DNA from: Streptomyces sp. R21
Lineage (GTDB): Bacteria; Actinomycetota; Actinomycetes; Streptomycetales; Streptomycetaceae
Assembly (NCBI RefSeq): GCF_041051975.1
Contig: NZ_CP163435.1
Location: 4,712,001 to 4,776,000 of the forward strand
DNA: 64,000 nt
Direction of reading: 5' to 3'
The position numbers and the translations under genes were made by a program. Positions within the stretch are counted from its first letter, which is position 1; each line of letters opens with the position of its first letter. Positions 8,482-17,177 of the stretch are shown piece by piece. The notes beneath the pieces were generated by a model. It had not been told where the DNA came from, did no database searches, and saw nothing but the letters and a program-made list of their open reading frames with translations.

Positions 8482-9558
8482 TCATCCGGCACCCAGTGGC
8501 GGCGCCGGGATGCCGCCCGCGTCGAGGTAGGCCTGCGGCGGATTGAGCCGCTGACCGGGCAAGCCGCCCTTCTCGTACTTCAGGAGCTTCTTCGCCTTCT
8601 CCGGGTCGGTCTCGCCCTCGCCGTACGCCGGGCAGAGCGGGGCGATGGGGCAGGCGCCGCAGGCGGGTTTGCGGGCGTGGCAGATCCGGCGGCCGTGGAA
8701 GATCACGTGGTGCGACAGCATCGTCCAGTCGCTCTTCGGGAAGAGCCCGCCGACGATCGCCTCGACCTTGTCCGGATCCGTCTCCTCGGTCCACTGCCAG
8801 CGCCGCACGAGCCGCCCGAAGTGGGTGTCGACAGTGATCCCGGGGCGCTCGAAGGCGTTGCCCAGGACCACGAAGGCGGTCTTGCGTCCTACGCCGGGGA
8901 GCTTGACGAGGTCTTCGAGCCGGCCGGGGACCTCGCCCCCGAAGTCCTCCACCAGGGCCTTGGACAGCCCCATGACCGACCTGGTCTTGGCCCGGAAGAA
9001 CCCGGTCGGACGGAGGATCTCCTCGACCTCCTCCGGGTTGGCCGCGGCGAGGTCCTCGGGGGTGGGGTACTTGGCGAAGAGGGCCGGGGTCGTCTGATTG
9101 ACCCGCAGGTCGGTCGTCTGCGCCGACAGCACGGTGGCGATCACGAGCTGGAAGGGGTTCTCGAAGTCCAGTTCGGGGTGCGCGTACGGGTACACGTCGG
9201 CGAGCTCGCGGTTGATGCGGCGGGCGCGGCGGGCGAGCGCGGTGTGCGACTCGCCCGAGGGCGGCTTCTGGGCAACGGTTTTGACGGGCGCGGGCTTCTT
9301 CACGGCGACGGCGGCCTTCTTCGGCGCGACAGTCACCTTCTTGGCCGACACGGTGGCTTTCTTGACCGTCGCCGTCTTCTTGGCCGTGACAGTCGCCCTT
9401 TTTGCCGTCGCAGGCGCCTTCTTGGCCGTGGCAGGCGCCTTCTTGGCCGTGGCAGGCGCCTTCTTGGCTGTCGCAGGCGCCTTCTTGACCGTCGTCGTCG
9501 CCTTCTTGGCTGCCGCGGTCTTCTTCACCGCCGCTTTCCGAGGCTCGTTTTCAGACAT
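8482..9558 (-). CDS. nth: Endonuclease III with histone-like lysine-rich tail
   Basis: A DNA glycosylase/AP lyase of base excision repair that removes oxidised pyrimidines. The catalytic domain runs from about residue 105 of 358. The helix-hairpin-helix LPGVGRKTAF carries catalytic Lys226, VDTHFGR carries Asp244, and four cysteines (293, 300, 303, 309; C-X6-C-X2-C-X5-C) bind the 4Fe-4S cluster. The first 95 residues are almost entirely Lys, Ala, Thr and Pro, including four exact copies of KKAPATA, like histone H1 or HU tails. The ATG at 9558 follows GGCAGGG. A GTG at 9681 would add 41 residues. The tail probably holds the enzyme on DNA. Confidence 0.9.
   Translation of the reverse strand: MSENEPRKAAVKKTAAAKKATTTVKKAPATAKKAPATAKKAPATAKKAPATAKRATVTAKKTATVKKATVSAKKVTVAPKKAAVAVKKPAPVKTVAQKPPSGESHTALARRARRINRELADVYPYAHPELDFENPFQLVIATVLSAQTTDLRVNQTTPALFAKYPTPEDLAAANPEEVEEILRPTGFFRAKTRSVMGLSKALVEDFGGEVPGRLEDLVKLPGVGRKTAFVVLGNAFERPGITVDTHFGRLVRRWQWTEETDPDKVEAIVGGLFPKSDWTMLSHHVIFHGRRICHARKPACGACPIAPLCPAYGEGETDPEKAKKLLKYEKGGLPGQRLNPPQAYLDAGGIPAPPLGAG
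9403..9486 (-). repeat. Four 21-bp in-frame repeats encoding KKAPATA
   Basis: Four nearly identical 21-bp units encode residues 25-52 of endonuclease III. The high identity at DNA level makes slippage and length variation between strains likely. Confidence 0.85.
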
Positions 9559-9783
9559 CGACCCTGCCGCTTTTGTCGCTTTCCTCGGTCCGTCCGGGCC
9601 CTGTTCGCCCACAGCGGAATTACCCCGTACAACCACCTGCCCAGCCCCCTTGGCCTGTGCTCTCACCGGCGATTTGGACACCCGGCCAGCCTAAAGCCCG
9701 GCACCGACATCCGCCCCGGACCCTGAAGATCGGCCCCCAATTGGCCCCCTGCCGCACGCCCCGCCACGCCAGTGCGGCAGACT

Positions 9784-9797
9784 TGTGACTGATCACA
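9784..9797. promoter_or_regulatory. Candidate Crp site upstream of crp
   Basis: TGTGACTGATCACA is a perfect palindrome with TGTGA/TCACA half-sites (spacer 4 rather than 6) and also reads GTG-N6-CAC, close to the reported Streptomyces Crp pattern. It lies about 90 bases before crp in the divergent gap with nth. Autoregulation is inferred. Confidence 0.4.
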
Positions 9798-9887
9798 CTG
9801 TTTGGACCGTCCGGCAAGATGGGGAGCACGGTCCCCTGGTACACCGGGGAGCAAGATCCCCTGAGCAGGTCGACAAGGAGAGAACTC

Positions 9888-10562
9888 GTGGACGACGTTC
9901 TGCGGCGCGCCCCGCTCTTCGCGGCGCTCGATGACGAGCAGGCCGCGGAGCTCCGCGCCTCCATGAGTGAGGTGACCCTCGCACGCGGCGACGCCCTGTT
10001 CCACGAGGGCGACCCCGGGGACCGCCTCTATGTGGTCACCGAGGGCAAGGTGAAGCTTCACCGCACCTCCCCCGACGGGCGCGAGAACATGCTCGCCGTC
10101 CTCGGCCCCGGTGAGCTGATCGGCGAACTGTCGCTGTTCGACCCGGGCCCGCGCACGGCGACCGCCACCGCGCTCACCGAGGTCAAGCTGCTCGGCCTCG
10201 GCCACGGCGACCTCCAGCCCTGGCTGAACGCACGCCCCGAGGTGGCCGCCGCCCTGCTGCGCGCCGTCGCCCGACGCCTGCGCAAGACCAACGACCAGAT
10301 GTCCGACCTGGTCTTCTCGGACGTCCCGGGCCGTGTCGCCCGCGCCCTGCTGGACCTCTCCCGCCGTTTCGGCGTGCAGTCCGAAGAGGGCATCCACGTC
10401 GTGCACGACCTCACGCAGGAGGAGCTGGCCCAGCTGGTCGGCGCGTCCCGCGAGACGGTCAACAAGGCGCTCGCCGACTTCGCGGGCCGCGGCTGGCTCC
10501 GTCTGGAGGCCCGCGCCGTGATCCTGCTGGACGTCGAGCGCCTGGCCAAGCGGTCGCGCTAG
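9888..10562 (+). CDS. crp: cAMP receptor protein Crp
   Basis: A 224-residue transcription factor, the same length as Streptomyces coelicolor Crp. Residues 10-120 form the cyclic-nucleotide-binding barrel (for example LARGDALFHEGDPGDRLYVV and PGELIGELSLFD), and a winged helix near the C-terminus contains LTQEELAQLVGASRETVNKA. In Streptomyces, Crp controls germination and antibiotic gene expression. The GTG at 9888 follows AAGGAG at 9875-9880. A candidate Crp site lies upstream and a strong hairpin downstream, so it is monocistronic. Confidence 0.95.
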   Translation: MDDVLRRAPLFAALDDEQAAELRASMSEVTLARGDALFHEGDPGDRLYVVTEGKVKLHRTSPDGRENMLAVLGPGELIGELSLFDPGPRTATATALTEVKLLGLGHGDLQPWLNARPEVAAALLRAVARRLRKTNDQMSDLVFSDVPGRVARALLDLSRRFGVQSEEGIHVVHDLTQEELAQLVGASRETVNKALADFAGRGWLRLEARAVILLDVERLAKRSR

Positions 10563-10581
10563 CCGCCCTCTTCTTTTGCCG

Positions 10582-10630
10582 TACGGCTGCGGGGTCCCGC
10601 CTCTCTGTGAGGCGGGACCCCGCAGCCGTA
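10582..10630 (+). terminator. Strong hairpin after crp
   Basis: A perfect 21-bp stem (10582-10602 with 10610-10630) with a 7-nt loop. There is no U tract. A second, shorter hairpin follows at 10659-10682 (10-bp stem), just before the nucleotidyltransferase gene. Confidence 0.85.
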
Positions 10631-10692
10631 GCCGAGACCTGGCACGCAGAAAATGAACTGCCTCGGCGGCTTCGCCGAGGCACAGTGGGCGC

Positions 10693-11532
10693 ATGGCCGA
10701 AACAGGGCACCAAAGAGGGCACCGACCCGGGCTCGACGCCCAGGGATACATCGAGCGTGAAGGATCGCTCGGGCGGATCCAGCCCGCGTTCCGGCCCGTG
10801 GCCGCCGCGGCGCGCGATCAGGTGCTGGAGGCCTTCGGGGCGCGGATGACGGGCGCCTACCTCTACGGGTCCATTCCGCGCGGCACCGCGCGCGTGGGCC
10901 GCTCCGACCTCGATCTGCTGCTCGTCCTGCGCGAGGAACCCGCCGAGAGCGACCGCGCCGACGCCGTCCGGCTCGGTGAGATGCTCGACAAGGAGTTCCC
11001 GGAGATCGACGGGGTCGGGACGCTCCTGTTCAGCCGTACGCGGCTGCTGAGCGACCTGGAGACGTACGACCTCGGATGGTTCGTCGCCTGCCTCTGTACG
11101 CCCCTGCTGGGCGAGGACCTGGCCGAATACCTGCCCCGCTACCGCCCGGACTCGCTCCTCGCCCGCGAGACGAACGGCGACCTGGCGCTGTTCCTGCCGC
11201 GCTGGCGCGAGCGGATCGCCGCCGCGGACGACACCGACGAGGCCCGCCGTCCGCTGGTGCGATTCATGTCCCGCCACCTCGTCCGCACCGGCTTCACCCT
11301 CGTCATGCCCCGCTGGAACGGCTGGACCAGCGATCTGCGGGACATGGCCGAGGCGTTCGGCACGTACTACCCCGAGCGAGCCGCGCAGCTACGGAAGGCG
11401 GCCGTTCTCGGCTACGAGCCGACCGGCGACCCGGCCGTGCTCCACTCCTACGTCGACGACCTCGGCCCATGGCTCGCCGAGGAGTACGCGCGCGTGCACG
11501 GCGTCAAAGCGCCCCGTCCGGACGGGCCCTAG
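10693..11532 (+). CDS. Nucleotidyltransferase-domain protein
   Basis: A 279-residue protein with the Pol-beta/MNT nucleotidyltransferase signature YGSIPRGTARVGRSDLDLLL, that is GS followed by a D-X-D metal site, at about residues 57-76. A helical C-terminal domain (about 120-270) resembles substrate-binding regions of aminoglycoside adenylyltransferases and HEPN-type partners. The target (small molecule, tRNA or protein) is unknown. No clear ribosome binding site precedes the ATG. Its last four bases overlap the end of the convergent MBL gene. Confidence 0.78.
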   Translation: MAETGHQRGHRPGLDAQGYIEREGSLGRIQPAFRPVAAAARDQVLEAFGARMTGAYLYGSIPRGTARVGRSDLDLLLVLREEPAESDRADAVRLGEMLDKEFPEIDGVGTLLFSRTRLLSDLETYDLGWFVACLCTPLLGEDLAEYLPRYRPDSLLARETNGDLALFLPRWRERIAAADDTDEARRPLVRFMSRHLVRTGFTLVMPRWNGWTSDLRDMAEAFGTYYPERAAQLRKAAVLGYEPTGDPAVLHSYVDDLGPWLAEEYARVHGVKAPRPDGP

Positions 11533-12359
11533 ATCAGCCCGTGTTCGCGCAGGTACTCCAGCTGGGCGCGGACGGACAGTTCGGCCGCGGGCCACAGGGA
11601 CGGGTCCACGTCGGCGTACACATGGGCGACGACCTCGGCCGGTGCGCGGTGCCCGTTCTCGACGGCCGTCTCGACCTGAGCGAGGCGGTGGGCGCGGTGG
11701 GCCAGGTAGAACTCGACGGCTCCCTGGGCGTCTTCGAGGACGGGCCCGTGGCCGGGCAGCACCGTGTGGACGCCGTCGTCGACCGTCAGCGAGCGCAGCC
11801 GGCGCAGGGAGTCGAGATAGTCGCCCAGGCGGCCGTCCGGGTGGGCCACCACGGTCGTACCGCGCCCCAGGACGGTGTCACCCGTCAGGACCGCCTGATC
11901 GGCCGGGAGATGGAAGCACAGCGAGTCGGCGGTGTGGCCCGGGGTCGGCACGACGCGCAGTTCGAGCCCGCCCACCGTGATGACGTCGCCGGGCGCCAGC
12001 CCCTCGTCGCCGAGCCGCAGCGCCGGGTCGAGGGCCCGCACCTTCGTCCCCGTCAGCTCGGCGAACCGCGCCGCGCCCTCGGCGTGGTCGGGGTGCCCGT
12101 GCGTCAGCAGGGTCAGCGCGACCCGCTTGCCCGCCTTCTCGGCCGTGGCCATGACCTCACGCAGGTGCGCGTCGTCCAGCGGTCCCGGGTCGATCACGAC
12201 CGCCAGCTCGGAGTCGGGCTCGGCGAGAACCCAGGTGTTCGTCCCGTCCAGGGTCATCGCGGACGCGTTCGGCGCCAGGACGTTGACGGCTCGGGGCGTG
12301 GCGGGGCCGGAGAGCACCCCGCCGCGCGGCTGGCCGGGGAGGGCGGCTGCGTCCGTCAT
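11529..12359 (-). CDS. MBL-fold metallo-hydrolase
   Basis: A 276-residue metallo-beta-lactamase-fold hydrolase. The zinc motif THGHPDH is at residues 86-92, PTPGHTADS and LTGDTVLG supply further ligands, and LPGHGPV is close to the end of the core. This pattern fits the glyoxalase-II/LACTB2-like branch, but the substrate is unknown. It lies 25 bases downstream of a Nudix gene on the same strand, likely co-transcribed with the Nudix, RidA and DUF4177 genes. Confidence 0.85.
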   Translation of the reverse strand: MTDAAALPGQPRGGVLSGPATPRAVNVLAPNASAMTLDGTNTWVLAEPDSELAVVIDPGPLDDAHLREVMATAEKAGKRVALTLLTHGHPDHAEGAARFAELTGTKVRALDPALRLGDEGLAPGDVITVGGLELRVVPTPGHTADSLCFHLPADQAVLTGDTVLGRGTTVVAHPDGRLGDYLDSLRRLRSLTVDDGVHTVLPGHGPVLEDAQGAVEFYLAHRAHRLAQVETAVENGHRAPAEVVAHVYADVDPSLWPAAELSVRAQLEYLREHGLI

Positions 12360-12384
12360 GCGTGGGGGCCTTCCAGGACGTCGG

Positions 12385-13254
12385 TCATGCGGGGGCTCCG
12401 CCCTTCGGGATGTGCTTGGTGAACTCGGCGTGGCCTGGCCAGGAGAGGATCAGTTCGCCGTCCTCCAGCCGGGCCTGCGCCAGGACGGGGATCAGGTCGC
12501 GGGAGGGCGCGGCGGCGAGGGCGTCGGCGGCGGTGGCGTACGGGAGGAGCTGGCGCAGGGTGGCGACGGTGGGCGGCATCATGAGCAGCTCGCCCTTGTC
12601 GTACCCCTCGGCCGCCTCGTGCGGCCGGATCCACACCGTGCGGTCGGCCTCCGTGGAGGCGTTGCGGGTGCGCTGCCCCTCCGGGAGGACGGCCACGAAG
12701 AACCAGGTGTCGTAGCGGCGGGGTTCGAACTCGGGGGTGATCCACCGGGTCCAGGCGCCGAGCAGGTCCGAGCGCAGTACGAGCCCCCGGCGGTCGAGGA
12801 ACTCCGCGAAGGAGAGGTCGCGGGCGACCAGGGCCGCGCGGTCCGCCTCCCAGTCCTCGCCGGTGGTGTCGCCGACCACGGTGTCCGCGGTGAGCCCGGC
12901 GAGCAGGACGCCGGCCTCCTCGTACGTCTCCCGTACGGCCGCGCAGACGATCGCCTGGGCGGAGGTCTCGTCGACGCCCAGCCGCTCGGCCCACCACGCG
13001 CGCGTGGGGCCCGCCCAGCGGATCTGATGGTCGTCGTCGCGGGGGTCCACGCCGCCGCCCGGATACGCGTACGCGCCTCCGGCGAAGGCCATGGAGGCGC
13101 GTCTGCGCAGCATGTGCACGGCGGGCGTGCCGTCGGTGTCCCTGAGCAGCATGACGGTGGCCGCCCGCTTCGGGGCGACCGGGGTGAGGGTGCCTTCCGC
13201 CAGCGCGCGGATGCGGTCCGGCCACTCCGGGGGGTACCACTGCCCATTCGCCAT
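12385..13254 (-). CDS. Nudix hydrolase, NUDT19-like
   Basis: A 289-residue Nudix protein. The Nudix box is split by an insertion, as in NUDT19/RP2-like proteins: AYPGGGVDP comes first and AAVRETYEEAGVLL follows after about 35 residues. Family members cleave nucleoside diphosphate derivatives or coenzyme A. The C-terminus (SWPGHAEFTKHIPKGG) is conserved-looking. The ATG at 13254 is the only sensible start. Confidence 0.82.
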   Translation of the reverse strand: MANGQWYPPEWPDRIRALAEGTLTPVAPKRAATVMLLRDTDGTPAVHMLRRRASMAFAGGAYAYPGGGVDPRDDDHQIRWAGPTRAWWAERLGVDETSAQAIVCAAVRETYEEAGVLLAGLTADTVVGDTTGEDWEADRAALVARDLSFAEFLDRRGLVLRSDLLGAWTRWITPEFEPRRYDTWFFVAVLPEGQRTRNASTEADRTVWIRPHEAAEGYDKGELLMMPPTVATLRQLLPYATAADALAAAPSRDLIPVLAQARLEDGELILSWPGHAEFTKHIPKGGAPA

Positions 13255-13345
13255 GGGCGGAGGCTATCCCGTAGCGCGCTGATGTTCGAGAGCCAACAAT
13301 CGGCGCCCCCGGAGGAACATGATCAGCTGCCTCCGAGGAGGGCGA

Positions 13346-13813
13346 TCAGGCCTGAGTCAGCTCCACCTGGACCTCGACCTCGACCGGCGCGTCCAGCGGG
13401 AGCACGGCAACGCCGACCGCGCTGCGCGCGTGCACACCCTTGTCGCCGAGAACCGCGCCCAGCAGCTCGCTGGCGCCGTTCAGGACGCCGGGCTGGCCGG
13501 TGAAGTCGGACGCGGACGCCACGAAGCCGACGACCTTCACGACCCGCGCGATGCGGTCCAGGTCGCCCGCGACGGACTTGACCGCGGCCAGCGCGTTCAG
13601 CGCGCAGGTGCGGGCCAGCTCCTTGGCCTCCTCGGCCGTGACCTCGGCGCCGACCTTGCCGGTGACCGGGAGCTTGCCGTCCACCATCGGAAGCTGGCCG
13701 GCGGTGTAGACGTACACGCCGGACTGCACGGCGGGCTGGTAGGCGGCGAGCGGCGGGACGACCGCGGGCAGTGTCAGACCGAGTTCGGCAAGCTTGTCCT
13801 CGACGGCGCTCAT
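13346..13813 (-). CDS. RidA-family protein
   Basis: A 155-residue YjgF/YER057c/UK114 family protein. The pattern YTAGQLPMVDGKLPVTGKVG followed by CALNALAAVKSVAGDLDRI is typical. Members deaminate reactive enamines and imines formed by PLP enzymes. The usual substrate-binding arginine near the C-terminus (RxxVGVAxLP) is present as ARSAVGVAVLP. The start overlaps the stop of the DUF4177 gene by four bases, so the two are coupled. Confidence 0.88.
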   Translation of the reverse strand: MSAVEDKLAELGLTLPAVVPPLAAYQPAVQSGVYVYTAGQLPMVDGKLPVTGKVGAEVTAEEAKELARTCALNALAAVKSVAGDLDRIARVVKVVGFVASASDFTGQPGVLNGASELLGAVLGDKGVHARSAVGVAVLPLDAPVEVEVQVELTQA

Positions 13814-13971
13814 GCCTGCTTCTCCCGCTTCAGGTAGGCCACCAGCTGCTCGGGGTTGTTCGGCCCGGGCACGACCTGGACGAGCTCCCAGCCGTCCTCG
13901 CCCCAGGTGTCCAGAATCTGCTTCGTGGCATGGACGAGCAGCGGCACAGTCACGTATTCCCACTTGGTCAT
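13810..13971 (-). CDS. DUF4177-like small protein
   Basis: A 53-residue protein beginning MTKWEYVTVPLLVHA and containing WGEDGWELVQVVP, the hallmark of the DUF4177 family, whose function is unknown. The ATG at 13971 is preceded by a divergent promoter region shared with the ArsA-like genes. Longer upstream readings in this frame are shadow sequence. It is translationally coupled to the RidA gene. Confidence 0.82.
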   Translation of the reverse strand: MTKWEYVTVPLLVHATKQILDTWGEDGWELVQVVPGPNNPEQLVAYLKREKQA

Positions 13972-14065
13972 GTGGCCGACTGTATCCGCTGTCACCGGAG
14001 CCACTCGCACACGTTGTCCACAGCCTCCCGCGTACTCCGCGCGCGGAGTGGTTAGGCTCGAAGAC

Positions 14066-15043
14066 GTGAGCAGGCTCCAGGTCGTCAGCGGCAAGGGCGG
14101 TACCGGTAAGACCACGGTGGCCGCCGCCCTCGCGCTCGCCCTCGCGACCGAGGGGAAGCGCACTCTCCTGGTCGAGGTCGAGGGCAGACAGGGCATCGCG
14201 CAGCTCTTCGAGACAGAAGCGCTGCCCTACGAGGAGCGGAAGATCGCCGTCGCTCCGGGGGGCGGGGAGGTGTACGCACTGTCCATCGACCCCGAACTGG
14301 CCCTTCTGGACTACCTCCAGATGTTCTACAAACTGGGCGGCGCAGGCCGGGCCCTGAAGAAGCTCGGCGCCATCGACTTCGCGACCACCATCGCGCCCGG
14401 CCTGCGGGACGTCCTCCTGACGGGCAAGGCCTGCGAGGCCGTCCGCAGGAAGGACAAGAGCGGCCGGTTCGCGTACGACTACGTGGTCATGGACGCCCCG
14501 CCGACGGGCCGCATCACCCGCTTTCTGAACGTGAACGACGAGGTGGCGGGCCTCGCGAAGATCGGCCCGATACACAACCAGGCCCAGGCCGTGATGCGCG
14601 TCCTGAAGTCCCGTGAGACCTCGGTCCACTTGGTGACGCTCCTGGAGGAGATGCCCGTCCAGGAGACCGCGGACGGCATCGCGGAGCTGCGTGCGGCGAA
14701 CCTCCCGGTGGGCCGGATCATCGTGAACATGGTGCGGCCCGAGGTGTTGGACGCCGCCGATCTGGAACTCGTACACGCAGTGCCGCGCACCGCCGTCGCC
14801 CAGTCGCTGTCCGCCGCCGGGCTCGGCGGGGCGCGCCGCGGCGGGAACGCGGAGCGGCTGGTGGACCCGCTGCTGCGGCAGGCCGACGAGTACGCCGAGC
14901 GGTACGCGCTGGAGCACGAACAGCGTGCCGTGCTGGCCGAGTTGGGTCTGCCGCTGCACGAACTGCCGCTGTTCAGCGAGGGAATGGATCTCTCGAGCCT
15001 CTATGAGCTGGCCGGCCATCTGCGGAAGCAAGGGATGTCATGA
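14066..15043 (+). CDS. ArsA-like ATPase, first of pair
   Basis: A 325-residue P-loop ATPase of the ArsA/Get3/MinD class with the deviant Walker A SGKGGTGKTT at residues 8-17 and switch II VMDAPPTGR. It lacks obvious arsenite-binding cysteines, so arsenite transport is unlikely, and a role in protein targeting or regulation is more plausible. The GTG at 14066 was chosen because the protein then starts directly at the first beta strand. A TAGGCT box ends about ten bases before the GTG and there is no Shine-Dalgarno, which suggests a leaderless transcript. It overlaps the second ATPase gene by four bases. Confidence 0.85.
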   Translation: MSRLQVVSGKGGTGKTTVAAALALALATEGKRTLLVEVEGRQGIAQLFETEALPYEERKIAVAPGGGEVYALSIDPELALLDYLQMFYKLGGAGRALKKLGAIDFATTIAPGLRDVLLTGKACEAVRRKDKSGRFAYDYVVMDAPPTGRITRFLNVNDEVAGLAKIGPIHNQAQAVMRVLKSRETSVHLVTLLEEMPVQETADGIAELRAANLPVGRIIVNMVRPEVLDAADLELVHAVPRTAVAQSLSAAGLGGARRGGNAERLVDPLLRQADEYAERYALEHEQRAVLAELGLPLHELPLFSEGMDLSSLYELAGHLRKQGMS

Positions 15044-16398
15044 GTCTGGACCACGCGCGCGTGCTCGACGTCGACCCGCTGATCGACGACCCGAAGACCC
15101 GCATCGTGGTGTGCTGCGGCTCGGGCGGCGTCGGCAAGACGACCACGGCGGCGGCCCTCGGGCTGCGGGCCGCCGAGCGCGGCCGCAAGGTGGTGGTGCT
15201 CACCATCGACCCGGCGCGCCGGCTCGCCCAGTCGATGGGCATCGACTCGCTGGACAACATCCCGAGGCGCGTGAAAGGCGTCGAGGGGGACGGCGAACTG
15301 CACGCCATGATGCTCGACATGAAGCGCACCTTCGACGAGATCGTCGAGGCGCACGCAAACGGCAAGCAAGCGGCCGTGATCCTCAACAACCCCTTCTACC
15401 AGTCGCTTTCGGCGGGCTTCGCGGGCACGCAGGAGTACATGGCGATGGAGAAGCTGGGCCAGCTGCGGGCGCGCGACGAGTGGGACCTGATCGTCGTCGA
15501 CACGCCGCCCTCGCGCTCGGCCCTTGACTTCCTGGACGCGCCGAAGAGGCTGGGCTCGTTCCTGGACGGGCGGCTGATCCGGCTGCTGACGGCTCCGGCG
15601 AAGCTGGGCGGGCGCGCCGGAATGAAGTTCCTGAACGTCGGGATGTCGATGATGACCGGCACCCTGGGCAAGCTGCTGGGCGGCCAACTCCTCAAGGACG
15701 TCCAGACGTTCGTGGCCGCCATGGACACCACGTTCGGCGGGTTCCGTACGCGCGCGGACGCCACGTACAAGCTGCTCCAGGCGCCCGGAACGGCCTTCCT
15801 GGTGGTGGCGGCCCCGGAGCGGGACGCGCTGCGCGAGGCCGCTTACTTCGTGGAGCGGCTGGCCGCCGAGGACATGCCGTTCGCGGGGCTGGTCCTCAAC
15901 CGGGTGCACGGCAGCGGTGCCGCTCAGCTGTCTGCCGAGCGGGCGCTCGCCGCCGCGGAAAATCTTGAAGACGCCCGCATTGTGGATCAGGAGGGCGGGA
16001 AGGCTGGACTTCGTAACTCTCCCGACACGTACGGCAGTTCAGGATCAGAATCTCCCGCTGACCCGACCGCCGCTTCCGATGCCGCCACTTCCGCAGCCGC
16101 CTCCGACGAAGGCTCCCCCGCCCACGACGGAGCGTTGGATCCCGCCCGCGAGGAACGCGACCGACACGACGGATCTGTGGAACAACTCACCGCAGGCCTG
16201 CTGAAGCTGCACGCCGAGCGCATGCGGCTGCTCTCCCGCGAGCAGCGCACGCGTGACCGCTTCACCGCCCTCCACCCGGAGGTGGCGGTGGCCGAAGTGG
16301 CCGCGCTGCCCGGCGATGTGCACGACCTCGCGGGGCTGCGGGACATCGGGAACCGGCTCGCGGCCAACCGGCCGGAGCTGCCCGAGGCGAGTGTCTGA
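15040..16398 (+). CDS. ArsA-like ATPase, second of pair
   Basis: A 452-residue ArsA/Get3-type ATPase with Walker A CGSGGVGKTTTAAALG at about residues 26-41 and switch II VVDTPPSRSALDF. A Ser/Ala/Pro/Asp-rich stretch at about 320-375 looks disordered and separates the ATPase core from a helical C-terminus. It is coupled to the first ATPase, and the two probably form a heterodimer, as in the two halves of ArsA. This pair precedes wblA in Streptomyces genomes generally. The biochemical role is unknown. Confidence 0.85.
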   Translation: MSLDHARVLDVDPLIDDPKTRIVVCCGSGGVGKTTTAAALGLRAAERGRKVVVLTIDPARRLAQSMGIDSLDNIPRRVKGVEGDGELHAMMLDMKRTFDEIVEAHANGKQAAVILNNPFYQSLSAGFAGTQEYMAMEKLGQLRARDEWDLIVVDTPPSRSALDFLDAPKRLGSFLDGRLIRLLTAPAKLGGRAGMKFLNVGMSMMTGTLGKLLGGQLLKDVQTFVAAMDTTFGGFRTRADATYKLLQAPGTAFLVVAAPERDALREAAYFVERLAAEDMPFAGLVLNRVHGSGAAQLSAERALAAAENLEDARIVDQEGGKAGLRNSPDTYGSSGSESPADPTAASDAATSAAASDEGSPAHDGALDPAREERDRHDGSVEQLTAGLLKLHAERMRLLSREQRTRDRFTALHPEVAVAEVAALPGDVHDLAGLRDIGNRLAANRPELPEASV

Positions 16399-16405
16399 GG
16401 GAAAC

Positions 16406-16424
16406 CTCCGGGGACGTCCCGGAG
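16406..16424. terminator. Hairpin between ArsA-like gene and wblA
   Basis: A 7-bp stem CTCCGGG/CCCGGAG with a 5-nt loop lies in the 33-base gap between the converging genes and can serve both. Confidence 0.55.
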
Positions 16425-16431
16425 AGGGCCC

Positions 16432-16770
16432 TCAGCCCACTGCCAAGTAGTTCTCGTACACCTCTTCCTCGTCGAGGGGCAGGATCCCCGCCCCTCGCTC
16501 GTACTCCGTACGCGCTGTCTCAAGCAGCCGACGCCAAGAGGTGACGGTGGGCCGCCTGCGCAACAGTGCGCGGCGTTCCCGCTCGGTCATGCCACCCCAC
16601 ACGCCGAATTCGACGCGGTTGTCGAGCGCATCGGCGAGGCACTCCGTGCGCACCGGGCATCCGGTGCACACTGCCTTGGCCCTGTTCTGCGCTGCTCCTT
16701 GAACGAACAGTTCATCCGGATCGGTAGTGCGGCAGGCCGCCTGCGCACTCCAGTCGGTTACCCAGCCCAT
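16432..16770 (-). CDS. wblA: WhiB-like regulator WblA
   Basis: A 112-residue WhiB-family iron-sulfur regulator. Cys13, Cys35, Cys38 and Cys44 are the cluster ligands, and the G[VI]WGG turn appears as FGVWGGMTERERR, followed by a basic DNA-contact segment. The length and the C-terminus PLDEEEVYENYLAVG match Streptomyces WblA, a global regulator that drives sporulation and represses antibiotic production. The ATG at 16770 gives the known length and is preceded by GGGAGAGGA. An upstream ATG at 16827 is possible. The gene converges with the ArsA-like pair. Confidence 0.93.
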   Translation of the reverse strand: MGWVTDWSAQAACRTTDPDELFVQGAAQNRAKAVCTGCPVRTECLADALDNRVEFGVWGGMTERERRALLRRRPTVTSWRRLLETARTEYERGAGILPLDEEEVYENYLAVG

Positions 16771-17177
16771 ACCGGCGCCGTCCTCTCCCGAATCGAGGCT
16801 CCCCCACGGCGGCAGCGGCATATTCACCGCCGCCAGTTGAGGACGTTACGGAAGGTGGGCACAGCGCAACACCCCCTTCGGGCCCAATCTTGAATGGCCC
16901 GAACGGACTATGCGTAAGCGGCAGATCACCCGACGGAGTGACCTGAGGACATGCGTGAGTATCCCGGCGAATCGGGACAGTTCAGCTGAGTCACAACGGA
17001 CGCCTGGCGACACATGAGGCGGAGTCGGACACGCCCCACCGAAAAAGCAGGAAGACTTCCGGAACGATTCGGGGTCGCCGGACGTATTGATACGTGGCCG
17101 CACTGCTGTGACAGTTGTGAACAGCTTAGGCCAAGGCATATACGCGTGTCCGGCGAATGAGAACGTAGGCTGCCCTC
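16771..17177. other. Divergent promoter region wblA / penicillin-binding protein gene
   Basis: About 400 bases with lower GC than the genes. They must contain the wblA promoter and leader and the promoter of the penicillin-binding protein gene. wblA is reported to be under developmental control in other species. I see several TGTGA/TCACA-like fragments (for example near 16990 and 17105) but no site good enough to name. Confidence 0.5.
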
